Shown: positions 34,493-43,468 of the stretch, piece after piece | Layout of the letters: the number at the start of each line of letters is the position of its first letter | Numbering within the stretch: position 1 is the first letter of the stretch | Assembly: GCF_003751805.1 (NCBI RefSeq) | Contig: NZ_RKHQ01000002.1 | Span: 496,001 to 560,000 of the forward strand | DNA length: 64,000 bases | Direction of reading: 5' to 3' | DNA from: Salana multivorans | GTDB taxonomy: Bacteria > Actinomycetota > Actinomycetes > Actinomycetales > Beutenbergiaceae | Made by a program: the position numbers and the translations under genes | Notes under the pieces: model-generated | What the model was told of the DNA's origin: nothing | Databases searched by the model: none | What the model saw: only the letters and a program-made list of their open reading frames with translations

Positions 34493-35293
34493 TCACCGCG
34501 GGATGACCGCTCGGCGTGTCGCGTCGGTGTCGGGGAACGCGACGGCACCGTCGACCTGGACGACGTCGGCGGCCGGTCCGTGCCAGCCGGGCTCGTCGAG
34601 GGCGCCGAGCCGCGGCAGCGGCGGGAGGCCCGCGCGAGCGTCGACGGACCACGTCGACCGTCCCGTGTCCGCGACCTGCGTGACGAGCTCCGTCGGCTCC
34701 CACACGACGAAGGTGGCGGGCGCGCCGACGTACAGCCGGGCCGGTGAGCCGTCGCCCGGGAGGCCGCGACCGCCGGCCCGCCAGGCGCCGCGCGTGTGGG
34801 CGAGGAACGCGGCGCGCGCCGACAGCCCCCGCGCCAGTGCGTGCCGCAGCAGGTCCCACGGGTCGAGCGTCCAGCCCGGCGCGGTGCCGAGGGCGAGCGG
34901 GACGCCGTCGGCCGCCCAGGCCCCGAGGTCGACGGATGCCGGCAGCGTGCGCGGGTCGACGACGGCGACGACGCCCGGTGCCGGGGGCCGCACCTGCCCG
35001 TCGGGTCCGGCGGTGACGAGCTCGGCGCCCGGGGTGCGCTCGACGCGCGCGACCACGCCGGCGCGGATCAGGTCGTCGGGGGTGCCGGGCGGCTCCCCCG
35101 CGTCGGCGAACGCGGGCGTGAGGAGCCGGCCGGCGAGGTCGAGCACGTCGGTCCCGGGCGACTCCGTCACGTGCCGCTGCGCCGAGGCGTCGTCCCCGAT
35201 CCACGTGACGAGGCCGTCCTCGACGAGGAGCGCGGTCGCGAACCGGTCGGCGTCGGTGTAGACCGTCCCGCCGCGCACGAGCAGCCGGCTCAT
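34493..35293 (-). CDS. amidohydrolase-like protein lacking metal-binding motif
   Basis: 266 residues. The N-terminus (LLVRGGTVYTDADRFATALLVEDGLVTWIGDD) and the switch LDLAGRLLTPAFADAGEP follow the YtcJ/imidazolonepropionase amidohydrolase pattern, where LTPGFVDAHxH is expected. Here the HxH metal ligands are gone and the barrel is much shortened (typical members exceed 450 residues). The C-terminal composite-domain strands remain (ARLYVGAPATFVVW). It is therefore unlikely to be a metal-dependent hydrolase. Its stop lies 322 bp from lnt, and its start region overlaps helY by four bases, so it is co-translated with the helicase. The role is unknown. Confidence 0.75.
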   Translation of the reverse strand: MSRLLVRGGTVYTDADRFATALLVEDGLVTWIGDDASAQRHVTESPGTDVLDLAGRLLTPAFADAGEPPGTPDDLIRAGVVARVERTPGAELVTAGPDGQVRPPAPGVVAVVDPRTLPASVDLGAWAADGVPLALGTAPGWTLDPWDLLRHALARGLSARAAFLAHTRGAWRAGGRGLPGDGSPARLYVGAPATFVVWEPTELVTQVADTGRSTWSVDARAGLPPLPRLGALDEPGWHGPAADVVQVDGAVAFPDTDATRRAVIPR

Positions 35294-38127
35294 ACGAGGT
35301 CCTGCCCGACGACGCCACGGCGGACCAGGTCGATCGCGTCACGGGCGGTGTCGCGCAGCCCGGCGTCGGGGGCCGCCACCGCGATCTGGTCGAGGACGTC
35401 GAGGACCTGCCGTGCCCACCGCACGAAGTCACCGGCGAGCAGGTCACCGCGCGACAGCACGTCGGCGAGCGAGCCGCCGCGGGCCCACTCGAGCATCGTC
35501 CGGACGAGCCCGGGGTGGACGGCGTCGGACGACGCCAGCCCGACCCGCCGCTCGAGGTCGCCCACCTCGTCGCCGCGCCCCATCGCCGTCCCGACCGCCA
35601 GCTCCAGCCGCGCGCCGAGACCGCGGGGGACGACCGGGTCGCCCTCGTCGTCACCCCGCGGGGAGTAGACGATGCAGGTGGCGGCGGCCGCGAGCTCGGC
35701 CGCGTCGAGGTGGTCCCAGTGCCCCGAGCGAAGCGTCTGCGCGAGGACGAGGTCCCGCTCGGCGTACAGCCGGCGCAGCCAGCGACCGGAGGCCGTCACG
35801 CGCACGGCGCCGTCCTCGCCCTCCTCCTCGGCGAGGTAGCCGAGCGTGAGGAGCACCTCGCAGACCTTGTCGAAGTCCCGAGCGATCGAGGTGGTGCGGT
35901 TCGAGATCCGCTGGACGAGCTTGTCGCGCTCGGCCTCCAGCGACGTGAGCCGGCGCGCCCAGCGCAGGTGGTCCTCCCGCTCGGCGCAGCCGTGCACCGG
36001 GTGCGCGCGCAGGAGCCGGCGGAGCGAGGCCAGCTCCTCGGCGCGATCGCCCGTCCGGTCGACGCTCGGCAGCTCGGCTGACGCGCCGCCCGGGAGGCCG
36101 TCGGCGAGCGCGTTGCGCAGCGAGGAGGCCAGGTCGCGCCGCTGCCGCGGGTCGCGCGCCGAGAACCCCCGGGGGATGCGGACGCGGCCGGCCACCCGGA
36201 CGCCGTGCGGCGCCTCGGCGTGGCCGATCGTGCGGACCTGACGGTCCTCGCCGAGCACCTCGGGGCGCGGGCCGTCCAGCCCCGGCGTTCCGGCCTCGAG
36301 CACCACCGCCCAGCCGGCGCGGCGCCCGCGCGGGATCTCGATGACGTCGCCGGGGCGCAGCGAGCCGAGCTGGTCGGCCACCGCGCGGCGGCGCCCGGCC
36401 GAGCGCTCGCGCTGGTCGGACGACTCGATCGCGGAGATCCTCGCCTGCAGCTCCAGGTACTCCGCGACGTCGCCGCGGTCGCACGCGGCGGAGGCGAGGT
36501 AGCCGGCGATCGCGTCCTCGTGCTTGCGGAGCTGTCGCGCGAGGTGGACGACGCCGGCGTCGGCCTGGAACTGCGCGAAGGACTGCTCGAGCAGCTCCCG
36601 CACCCGGTCGCGGGGCCGGCTGCTCAGCAGGTTGACGGCCATGTTGTAGGTCGGCCGGAAGCTGGAGCGCAGCGGGTAGGTGCGGCGCGACGCGAGCCCG
36701 GCGACGCCGACCGGGTCGACGCCCGAGGCGTAGAGCACGACGGCGTGCCCCTCCACGTCGATCCCCCGCCGGCCCGCACGTCCGGTGAGCTGCGTGTACT
36801 CCCCCGGCGTCACGGCGACGTGGGCGCGGCCGTCCCACTTGACCAGGCTCTCCAGCACGACCGAGCGCGCCGGCATGTTGATGCCGAGCGCCAGCGTCTC
36901 GGTGGCGAAGACGACCTTGATGAGCCCGGCGGCGAAGAGCTGCTCGACCGCCTCCTTGAACACCGGGAGCATCCCGGCGTGGTGGGCGGCGACGCCGCGC
37001 GAGAGCGCCTGGGCGAAGGAGGTGAACCCGACCGCGGCGAGGTCCTCCCCCGGGATGCGCATCGAGATCTCGTGCAGCGTCTCGGCGATGAGGTCGCGCT
37101 CGCTCGGGGTGGTGAACCGGGCGCCGGACGCGAGCACCTGCTCGACCGCCGCCTCGCACCCGGCGCGGGAGAAGATGAAGTAGATCGCGGGCAGCAGCCC
37201 GCCCGCGTCCAGCGTCGTCACGACGGTGGAGCGGCGCGGAGCCCGGACGCCGCCGCGCTCGCGCCCGTGCCGGGAGCCGCGTCCCCGGCGGTCGTCCCGC
37301 CGCCCCCGGCCGCGGCGGTCCCCACCGGAGCCCTCGGCCCGCTCCGCGCGCCGGATCGCCTCGACCAGGTCGGGGTTGACCCGCGGGTCGCGGCCCGGGT
37401 CGGCCGCGTCGACGCCGGTGGCGGCGTAGAGCGGGATCATGTCGTTCCGGACCATCATCTGCTGCCACAGCGGGACCGGGCGGCGCTCGGAGACGACGAC
37501 GGCCGTCGATCCGCGCACCTCGGACAGCCAGCTCCCGAACTCCTCGGCGTTCGAGACGGTCGCCGAGAGCGAGACGAGCCGGGCGTCCGGCGCGAGCAGG
37601 AGGATGACCTCCTCCCACACGCCGCCGCGCGAGGCGTCCGCGAGGTAGTGCACCTCGTCCATGACGACGTACCCGAGGCCCTCCAGCGTGGCCGAGCGCG
37701 CGTAGATCATGTTGCGCAGCACCTCGGTCGTCATGACGACGACGTCGGCCTCCCCGTTGATCGTCTGGTCCCCGGTGAGCAGTCCGACCCGGTTCGCGCC
37801 GTGGACGGCCGCCAGCTCGAGGTACTTCTGGTTCGACAGCGCCTTGATCGGCGTCGTGTAGAACGCCTTGCGCCCGGTCGCCAGGGCCAGGTGGACGGCG
37901 AACTCCCCGACGATGGTCTTGCCCGCGCCGGTCGGTGCGGCGACGAGCACGTCCTGCCCGCCGGCGAGGTGCTCGCAGGCGGTGAGCTGGAAGTCGTCGA
38001 GCACGAACTCCTGGCGTCGGACGAACGAGTCGAGGTCCTCGGCCGTCGCGCCGACGGCCCGCTGACGCCTCGTGCGGGCGGCGTGGGCCGCGTACCTCTC
38101 GGCGGGTGAGAGCTCCGGGGAGGTCAT
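35290..38127 (-). CDS. helY: DEAD/DEAH-box helicase, HelY (Ski2/Mtr4-like)
   Basis: 945 residues. Helicase motifs: VAAPTGAGKTIVGEFAV (Walker A), MDEVHYLAD (DEVH), SLSATVSNAEEFG (motif III) and QLTGRAGRRGID (motif VI). A charged GGDRRGRGRRDDRRGRG insertion and a long C-terminal region as in Ski2-like RNA helicases (DSHCT end) are also present. Actinobacterial HelY is thought to act in RNA metabolism and is often near the proteasome and pafBC genes. TAGGCT on the minus strand (38139 to 38134) ends 6 nt before the ATG. It is followed by the degenerate amidohydrolase in the same transcript. Confidence 0.93.
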   Translation of the reverse strand: MTSPELSPAERYAAHAARTRRQRAVGATAEDLDSFVRRQEFVLDDFQLTACEHLAGGQDVLVAAPTGAGKTIVGEFAVHLALATGRKAFYTTPIKALSNQKYLELAAVHGANRVGLLTGDQTINGEADVVVMTTEVLRNMIYARSATLEGLGYVVMDEVHYLADASRGGVWEEVILLLAPDARLVSLSATVSNAEEFGSWLSEVRGSTAVVVSERRPVPLWQQMMVRNDMIPLYAATGVDAADPGRDPRVNPDLVEAIRRAERAEGSGGDRRGRGRRDDRRGRGSRHGRERGGVRAPRRSTVVTTLDAGGLLPAIYFIFSRAGCEAAVEQVLASGARFTTPSERDLIAETLHEISMRIPGEDLAAVGFTSFAQALSRGVAAHHAGMLPVFKEAVEQLFAAGLIKVVFATETLALGINMPARSVVLESLVKWDGRAHVAVTPGEYTQLTGRAGRRGIDVEGHAVVLYASGVDPVGVAGLASRRTYPLRSSFRPTYNMAVNLLSSRPRDRVRELLEQSFAQFQADAGVVHLARQLRKHEDAIAGYLASAACDRGDVAEYLELQARISAIESSDQRERSAGRRRAVADQLGSLRPGDVIEIPRGRRAGWAVVLEAGTPGLDGPRPEVLGEDRQVRTIGHAEAPHGVRVAGRVRIPRGFSARDPRQRRDLASSLRNALADGLPGGASAELPSVDRTGDRAEELASLRRLLRAHPVHGCAEREDHLRWARRLTSLEAERDKLVQRISNRTTSIARDFDKVCEVLLTLGYLAEEEGEDGAVRVTASGRWLRRLYAERDLVLAQTLRSGHWDHLDAAELAAAATCIVYSPRGDDEGDPVVPRGLGARLELAVGTAMGRGDEVGDLERRVGLASSDAVHPGLVRTMLEWARGGSLADVLSRGDLLAGDFVRWARQVLDVLDQIAVAAPDAGLRDTARDAIDLVRRGVVGQDLV

Positions 38128-38136
38128 GTCGTCAGC

Positions 38137-39099
38137 CTAGGCGAGCACCGGGATCGCTCGTGGCAGCAGGTCGACCCGCGCCGGGAGCTCGCACAGCTCC
38201 TCGCCGTCTGCGTGCAGCCGCGGTGCCGGCGCGCGGCCGAGGACGTCCGGGTCGGGCAGCACGTCGACCGTGCGCGCCCGGACCACCCGGACGATGGGGT
38301 GCGTGACGTGGCTCCCGCTGTAGACGCGGGGGAAGACCGAGGCCAGCAGCGCGCGACCGACCGTGCGGGCGACGACGACGTCGAGCAGCCCGTCGCTCAG
38401 GTTCGCGGCCGGCGCGATGAGCATCCCGCCGCCGATGCTGCGCGAGTTCCCGACGGCGACGATGGTCCCGCAGTCGCCGAGGTCCGCCCCGTCGGCCACG
38501 ACGCGCACCGCGTACCCGCGGAACCGCACGAGCTCCGCCGCGAGCCCGAGCAGGTAGCGGCTCTTGCCCCGCGGCCGGCGCATCGCGTTCGCCCGGGCGT
38601 TCACGGCCGCGTCGACGCCGGCGCTCGCCACGTTGAGGAACCACAGCGGCTCCCGCGTCTCGTCGACCGCGCCGTCGGGGCCGAGCGGCCGGACCCGGCC
38701 CAGGTCGAGCATCCGCGCGGGCCGGCTCAGCGAGGCGAGCAGGTGCGCGGTCTGCGTCACCGGGTCGCGCAGCGGCAGGTCGAGCGAGCGCGCGAGGTCG
38801 TTGCCCGACCCGGCCGCGAGGATCCCGAGCGGGACGCCCGGCGCGTGCTCGCGCAGGACGCCGAGCGCCACGTGGATGCCGCCGTCGCCGCCGACCGAGA
38901 CGACCGCGTCGACGGGGACGCCGCCCGCGGCGGGACGCGTCACCTCCCGCGTCAGCAGTGCGGCGGCCTCGGCGACGCTCGACCCGCGCAGCTCCACGAC
39001 GTCGTGCCCGGCCTCGCGGAGCATCCCGACGACCCCGGGCGCCACCCGGGCTCCGCGGCCGCCGCCGGAGCGGGGGTTGACGAGGACGGCGAGCCGCAC
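38137..39099 (-). CDS. diacylglycerol kinase family lipid kinase
   Basis: 320 residues. Family motifs: LVNPRSGGGRG (first nucleotide loop), SVGGDGGIHVALGVL (GGDG) and ILAAGSGNDLARSL. The C-terminal beta-sandwich has GNSRSIGGGMLIAP and DGLLDVVVAR. It phosphorylates diacylglycerol or a related lipid (sphingosine/undecaprenol types share the fold); the exact substrate is uncertain. It starts at a GTG. It ends 10 bp before the helY start, and the coiled-coil protein gene stops 8 bp upstream of it, so the genes from pafB down to here probably form one operon. Confidence 0.9.
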   Translation of the reverse strand: MRLAVLVNPRSGGGRGARVAPGVVGMLREAGHDVVELRGSSVAEAAALLTREVTRPAAGGVPVDAVVSVGGDGGIHVALGVLREHAPGVPLGILAAGSGNDLARSLDLPLRDPVTQTAHLLASLSRPARMLDLGRVRPLGPDGAVDETREPLWFLNVASAGVDAAVNARANAMRRPRGKSRYLLGLAAELVRFRGYAVRVVADGADLGDCGTIVAVGNSRSIGGGMLIAPAANLSDGLLDVVVARTVGRALLASVFPRVYSGSHVTHPIVRVVRARTVDVLPDPDVLGRAPAPRLHADGEELCELPARVDLLPRAIPVLA

Positions 39100-39106
39100 G
39101 CGCGGG

Positions 39107-39436
39107 CTAACCGGTGATCCCGTCCCAGGTCGCGCTCACCTTGCGGTAGCGCGCCTGGCGGCGGGCGTTGCGCCGAGCCTTGATCTCGGCGCGCAGGGCG
39201 TGCAGCTCGGCACGCTCCCGCGGGGTCAGGACGATCCCCGGCCCCTCCGACGTCCCCTCGGCGGCGGCCAGCTCGTCGAGCTCGGCCATCCGGGCCTCGA
39301 GCCGGTCCATCAGCTCGCCGAGCGCCTCGAGCTCGGCCAGGAGCGCGCGGAAGGCGCGCCACAGCCGCAGCAGGACCCAGCCGAGGAAGACGAGGGCGGC
39401 GACGGACAGCAGCACCCAGACGAGCCACCAGGGCAT
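39107..39436 (-). CDS. small membrane-anchored coiled-coil protein, hypothetical
   Basis: 109 residues: one N-terminal transmembrane helix (WWLVWVLLSVAALVFLGWV), then a long amphipathic helix rich in Leu, Glu and Arg (LRLWRAFRALLAELEALGELMDRLEARM), then a basic stretch (RAELHALRAEIKARRNARRQARYRK). It is not TatA, which often follows pafC: the TatA hinge and amphipathic pattern are absent. The ATG overlaps the pafC stop by one base (TGATG), so it is tightly coupled. The function is unknown; a link with the PafBC damage response is only suggested by position. Confidence 0.75.
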   Translation of the reverse strand: MPWWLVWVLLSVAALVFLGWVLLRLWRAFRALLAELEALGELMDRLEARMAELDELAAAEGTSEGPGIVLTPRERAELHALRAEIKARRNARRQARYRKVSATWDGITG

Positions 39437-40416
39437 CAGCTCCGCCCTCCTTCCGGTTCGTCGTACGCGGCGAGCGCGCGACGGGCGGCAGCCGCGACGC
39501 GGCGGGCGTGCTCGGCCGGGGCCAGCGCGTGCAGGTCGGGGCCGAGATCGAGGACGAGGGCGTCCAGCCACGACGGGTCGGCCACGTGCAGCAGCACCGT
39601 GATCGCCTCCGCGGACTCGGCGAGGATCTGTCCGTCGAACCGCTCGGCGACCCAGCGGGCGCGCGGGTCGAGCGTCAGGGTGACCTCGTGGTCGCCCCGC
39701 GGACGGACCGAGTCGGCCGCGGGGTCGGCCGCCTCCGGACGGCGCTCGCTCGCCTCGTCGGAGACGCTCGCGCTCACCACCCGGTCGAGCCGGAAGTGCC
39801 GCACGTCCCCGGCGCGCAGGCAGTGCGCGCGCAGGTACCACTGGTCGCCGTCCGAGAGCAGGGCGAGCGGCTCGACCGTGCGCCGCGTGACCTCGTCCGA
39901 CGCCCCGACGTAGACCAGGTCGAGGCGGCGGCCGCGCGCGAGCGCGTCGCGGACCGTCGCGAGGTGCGCGGCCACCTGCGGCGCGTCGGCGGCGGCCGGT
40001 CGGTCGACCGCGACGGCGGCCGCCGTGCTCGCGGCCTCCCCCGCCGCGGCCGTCAGCTTGTCCAGCGCCGAGGTGAGCGCCGGACCCGCGAGTCCCGGCA
40101 GCTCGGCGATCGCGCGCAGCGCCACGACGAGGGCGACCGCCTCGCCGTGCCCCAGCCGGACCGGCCGCTCCATGCCCTGGGAGTCGAGCAGGCTGACCCG
40201 GCCCTGCTCCCACCGGTCGTACTGGAAGTCGATGAGGTCGCCGTGCAGGTAGCCGGGGCTGCCGGTCATCCACAGCGTCTCGACGTCGCGGCGCGCCTGC
40301 GCCTGGGTGACGCCGAAGTGGGCGGCGAGATCGGCGAGCGTCACCTCCTCGCGCGCCGCGAGGTAGGCGATCATCGCGAGGAGGCGGGCGACGCGGTCCG
40401 CGGTGCGCTCACGCAT
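39436..40416 (-). CDS. pafC: WYL-domain regulator PafC
   Basis: 326 residues: an N-terminal winged helix-turn-helix (RVARLLAMIAYLAAREEVTLADLAAHFGV), the middle WYL domain (with R-R-T-V-E-P-L-A-L-L and WYLRAHCLRAGDVRHFRLDRV) and a C-terminal WCX domain. PafB and PafC together activate the LexA-independent DNA-damage response in mycobacteria. It overlaps pafB by 8 bp. No Pup ligase or proteasome gene is in the window. The start is ATG 40416 (MRERTADR); a much longer open frame upstream overlaps pafB and is not used. Confidence 0.92.
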   Translation of the reverse strand: MRERTADRVARLLAMIAYLAAREEVTLADLAAHFGVTQAQARRDVETLWMTGSPGYLHGDLIDFQYDRWEQGRVSLLDSQGMERPVRLGHGEAVALVVALRAIAELPGLAGPALTSALDKLTAAAGEAASTAAAVAVDRPAAADAPQVAAHLATVRDALARGRRLDLVYVGASDEVTRRTVEPLALLSDGDQWYLRAHCLRAGDVRHFRLDRVVSASVSDEASERRPEAADPAADSVRPRGDHEVTLTLDPRARWVAERFDGQILAESAEAITVLLHVADPSWLDALVLDLGPDLHALAPAEHARRVAAAARRALAAYDEPEGGRS

Positions 40417-41365
40417 CGGCGTCCCCCGCGTCCAGGGCCGCGACGGCGAGCAGCCGGGTCCGGACGGCGTCCACCAGCTCCGGCGGCTCGAGCACGACGA
40501 CGGCGTCGGCGTAGCCGGCGACCAGCGAGGCCAGGTCGCCGAGGTCGCCCGGGGCGAGCACGACGCGGTCGTACCCGGGCCGCGCGTCGGGCTCGACGGA
40601 GGCGGCGCGCAGGCGCAGCGCCGTCGCGCGGTCGGGCCGCACGAGCAGCACGGCGTCGGTCCGGGTGCGCCGGCCCTCGTACGCCGGCCCGACGGGCTGA
40701 CGCTCCGACTCGTCCGGCGGGAGCACGCGGACGCCACCGGCGACGCGGGAGAGCCGGAACAGCCGCTCCCCCGCCCGCACGCGGTCGTACCCCTGGAGGT
40801 ACCAGGCGCCGCCGGAGACCAGGAGGCGCCACGGCTCGACGACGCGCTCCTGCGTCGCGCCGGAGTGGGCGGCGCGGTAGGCGAAGGTGACGAGGCGGCG
40901 CTGGCTGATCGCGGCGAGCAGGGCGTCGAACTGCTCGTCCGGCGTCGGCAGCCGCAGCCGGCCGGCGAGCGGGTCGGTCGAGGCGGGCGCGACGGCCAGC
41001 AGCTTGGTGAGGCCGCGGCGCGCGGGCGAGGCGAGGTCCGCGCCGTCCCAGACCTGGGCCGCGGCGCCGAGCACGCCGATCTCCTCCGGCGTCAGCTCGA
41101 TCGGCGGCAGGTCGTAGTCGGAGACGTCGATCCGGTAGCCGTACTCGTCGCCGTGCGCGTCGCCCGTGATGGTGAGCAGCGGGATGCCCAGCTCGCGCAG
41201 GGCCACCTTGTCCCGCTCGAACATCCGCTCGAAGGCCGCGTCGTTCTCGGCCTCGTGGTACCCGTTGACGCCCGAGCGGATCTGGGCGCGCGACATCGGC
41301 GCGCGTGCGTTGCGCAGCGCGATCACGAGGTCGAAGAGCCGTTCGGCCGGGGACACCGTTGCCAT
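40409..41365 (-). CDS. pafB: WYL-domain regulator PafB
   Basis: 318 residues: an N-terminal winged helix (RLFDLVIALRNARAPMSRAQIR), a WYL domain (VEPWRLLVSGGAWYLQGYDRVRAGERLFRLSR) and a WCX-type C-terminal domain. With PafC it forms the heteromeric transcription activator of the mycobacterial damage response. Start: ATG 41365 is preferred over a GTG or ATG eight codons earlier, because TAGGCT (41379 to 41374 on the minus strand) ends 8 nt before it. It is divergent from the DUF3866 fusion gene, 74 bp apart. Confidence 0.92.
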   Translation of the reverse strand: MATVSPAERLFDLVIALRNARAPMSRAQIRSGVNGYHEAENDAAFERMFERDKVALRELGIPLLTITGDAHGDEYGYRIDVSDYDLPPIELTPEEIGVLGAAAQVWDGADLASPARRGLTKLLAVAPASTDPLAGRLRLPTPDEQFDALLAAISQRRLVTFAYRAAHSGATQERVVEPWRLLVSGGAWYLQGYDRVRAGERLFRLSRVAGGVRVLPPDESERQPVGPAYEGRRTRTDAVLLVRPDRATALRLRAASVEPDARPGYDRVVLAPGDLGDLASLVAGYADAVVVLEPPELVDAVRTRLLAVAALDAGDADA

Positions 41366-41439
41366 TGCGGACCAGCCTAGATGTTCCACCGGTCACGACC
41401 CTCCCGTCCGTCGCGGCCGACGCCTCCTAGGGTTGGCCC

Positions 41440-42960
41440 ATGATCATCTGGCGAGAGGGCGTCGTGACGGCCCGCGGGGCGTCGTGGCGGGGAGTCCAGG
41501 AGCTGAGCGTCCAGGTCACCGGCGGCGGTGCGGCCGGTGGCGGGCCGGCCGCCGTCGCCCCCGGCGTCGCGCTGCGGGCTCTCGCCTACCCCGGGCTGGT
41601 CGGCGAGCCCGAGGTCGGCGACCGCGTGCTCCTCAACGTCTCGGCCCTGGCCCGCGGTCTCGGCACGGGCGGGTACGCGCTCGTCGTCGCGGTTCCCGAC
41701 CGCCTCCCGGCCGACCCCGAGCCCGGCCCGGGGCACGTCGTCAAGGCCCGCTACACGCCCGAGCAGGTGATGGTCCTCGGCGTCGACGAGCAGGAGTCGC
41801 CCGACCACGAGCTGCTGCGCGAGGCCGACTCGCTCGACGGCATGCCCGTCGTCGTGGCCGACCTCCACTCGGCCCTGCCCGCGATCATCGCCGGCGCGCG
41901 CGACGAGGCGGCGGCGACCGGTCGGGTCATGCCGCGGATCGCCTACGTCATGTCCGACGGCGGCGCCCTGCCCGCCTGGTTCTCCCGCGCGGTCGCCGGC
42001 CTGCGGGAGGCCGGCTGGCTGGCGTCGACCCTCACGGTCGGCCAGGCGTTCGGCGGCGACCACGAGGCCGTCACGCTCCACACCGGGCTGCTCGCCGCCC
42101 GGCACGTGGTCGGTGCGGACATCGCGATCGTCGCCCAGGGGCCCGGCAACCTGGGCACCGGGACGCGGTGGGGCTTCAGCGGCGTCGCGGCGGGCGAGGC
42201 GATCAACGCCGCCGCCGCGCTGGGCGGGCGTCCGATCGCCTCGCTCCGGGTGTCCGGCGCCGACGGCCGCGGGCGCCACCGTGGCGTCTCCCACCACTCG
42301 ACGACGGCGTACGGGCGCGTGGCGCTGGCCGCCGCCGACGTCGTCCTGCCCGTGACGCACGGGCGGGACGAGCCCGGCTATCCCCGGGACCTCGAGGAGT
42401 CGGTGACGGACGCGGCGCGCGAGCTGGCGGCGACGCCCGGCTCGCCGTCGCGTCGCGAGGACCGGCGCCACCGGCTCGTCCGGGTCGGCACGGCCGGGCT
42501 GCGCGCCGCGCTGGAGACCTCGCCCGTGCGCCTGTCGACGATGGGCCGCTCGCTCGAGGCCGACGCGTCGCCGTTCCTCGCCGCGGCCGCGGCCGGGCGG
42601 TGGGCCCAGCGCGTGTCGGTCGGCTTCACGGGGATCGCGCGGCACCTGGCTCTGCGCTCGGACTGGGCGGCGGCGCAGGACTCCGGCGAGTACGCCGTCT
42701 CGACCCGCGGGGCGGGCGTGGCGGAGGTCGGGTTCGTCCACGCGAGCCGTCCGGGGCAGCTCGTCGCCATCCGGGACGCGTTCTACTCCGACGTGCCGGA
42801 CGCGGACCTCGTCGCCCTCGAGCTCGACCTCGTGGCGCTCGGCGAGCGCGGGATCGTCGTCGTCGAGGAGCCGGGCGACCCGCGCGAGCCGGCCGGCGAG
42901 CGGTTCCCGCACGTCTACGGCACGCTGCCGCTGGACGCGGTGACGCCCGTCGACCTCTGA
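41440..42960 (+). CDS. DUF3866-DUF952 fusion protein
   Basis: 506 residues. Residues 1 to about 390 are DUF3866: VVVADLHSALPAIIAGAR, PRIAYVMSDGGALPAWFSR, LRVSGADGRGRHRGVSHHS and RLSTMGRSLEADASPFLAAAAAG. Residues about 399-503 match DUF952: RHLALRSDWAAAQDSGEY, VGFVHASRPGQLVAIRDAFY and GERFPHVYGTLPLDAV. Both are usually separate proteins and neither has a proven activity. The His-rich SHHS and the FVHAS and FPHVYG blocks look catalytic. TAGGGT at 41428-41433 ends 6 nt before the ATG. No stop or frameshift breaks the junction. Confidence 0.85.
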   Translation: MIIWREGVVTARGASWRGVQELSVQVTGGGAAGGGPAAVAPGVALRALAYPGLVGEPEVGDRVLLNVSALARGLGTGGYALVVAVPDRLPADPEPGPGHVVKARYTPEQVMVLGVDEQESPDHELLREADSLDGMPVVVADLHSALPAIIAGARDEAAATGRVMPRIAYVMSDGGALPAWFSRAVAGLREAGWLASTLTVGQAFGGDHEAVTLHTGLLAARHVVGADIAIVAQGPGNLGTGTRWGFSGVAAGEAINAAAALGGRPIASLRVSGADGRGRHRGVSHHSTTAYGRVALAAADVVLPVTHGRDEPGYPRDLEESVTDAARELAATPGSPSRREDRRHRLVRVGTAGLRAALETSPVRLSTMGRSLEADASPFLAAAAAGRWAQRVSVGFTGIARHLALRSDWAAAQDSGEYAVSTRGAGVAEVGFVHASRPGQLVAIRDAFYSDVPDADLVALELDLVALGERGIVVVEEPGDPREPAGERFPHVYGTLPLDAVTPVDL

Positions 42961-42983
42961 GCCGCGGGCGGGCCGCCCTCGGC

Positions 42984-43466
42984 TCAGGCGTCGAGCGCCG
43001 TCCCGTAGTGCTGGACGAGGGCGGCCAGCCGCGCCGCGGCGTGGCGCGCGCGCTCGCCGTCGGCGCTCTGGATCGCCATGACGGCGAGCTGGTCGCCGTC
43101 GGCGAGGTCGAGCTGGGCCCAGGCGCGGTCCGGGGAGAACCGCACCGAGACGATCTGGGCCCACTCCAGCCGGGTCGTCCCCATGAGGTTGCGCACGGCG
43201 AGGCCCCGCGGCGTCGGCGTCGCGCTCACGGAGCTCTGCCGCCACAGGATGCCGAGCAGGAGACCGGCGACCACGACGACGAGGAGGTAGTCGCCGATGC
43301 CCAGCCGGGTCGCGGCGTTCGGCTGGACGAACACGAACAGCAGGACGACGCCGGCGAGCACGAGGATCGACAGGACGACCCCGACCACCGGGGCCCAGCG
43401 GGGCCGGAACGGGGTGAGGTCCGGCGCCGGGCCGACCCGCCCGTCGGGCTCACGCGGGGCGGTCAC
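42984..43466 (-). CDS. PH domain-containing membrane protein
   Basis: 160 residues: a 24-residue acidic/proline N-terminus, two transmembrane helices (APVVGVVLSILVLAGVVLLFVFV and YLLVVVVAGLLLGILW, landmarks only), then a small PH-like domain with GLAVRNLMGTTRLEWAQIVSVRF, resembling actinobacterial PH (bPH6-like) proteins commonly found after hisG. The GTG at 43466 is 2 nt after the hisG stop, so it belongs to the hisE-hisG transcript. The function is unknown. Confidence 0.8.
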   Translation of the reverse strand: MTAPREPDGRVGPAPDLTPFRPRWAPVVGVVLSILVLAGVVLLFVFVQPNAATRLGIGDYLLVVVVAGLLLGILWRQSSVSATPTPRGLAVRNLMGTTRLEWAQIVSVRFSPDRAWAQLDLADGDQLAVMAIQSADGERARHAAARLAALVQHYGTALDA

Positions 43467-43468
43467 GG

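Noticed and set aside
39107-39436. TatA subunit after pafBC
   Set aside because: Position fits, but the protein lacks the TatA hinge (FG) and amphipathic pattern and carries a long basic coiled-coil instead.
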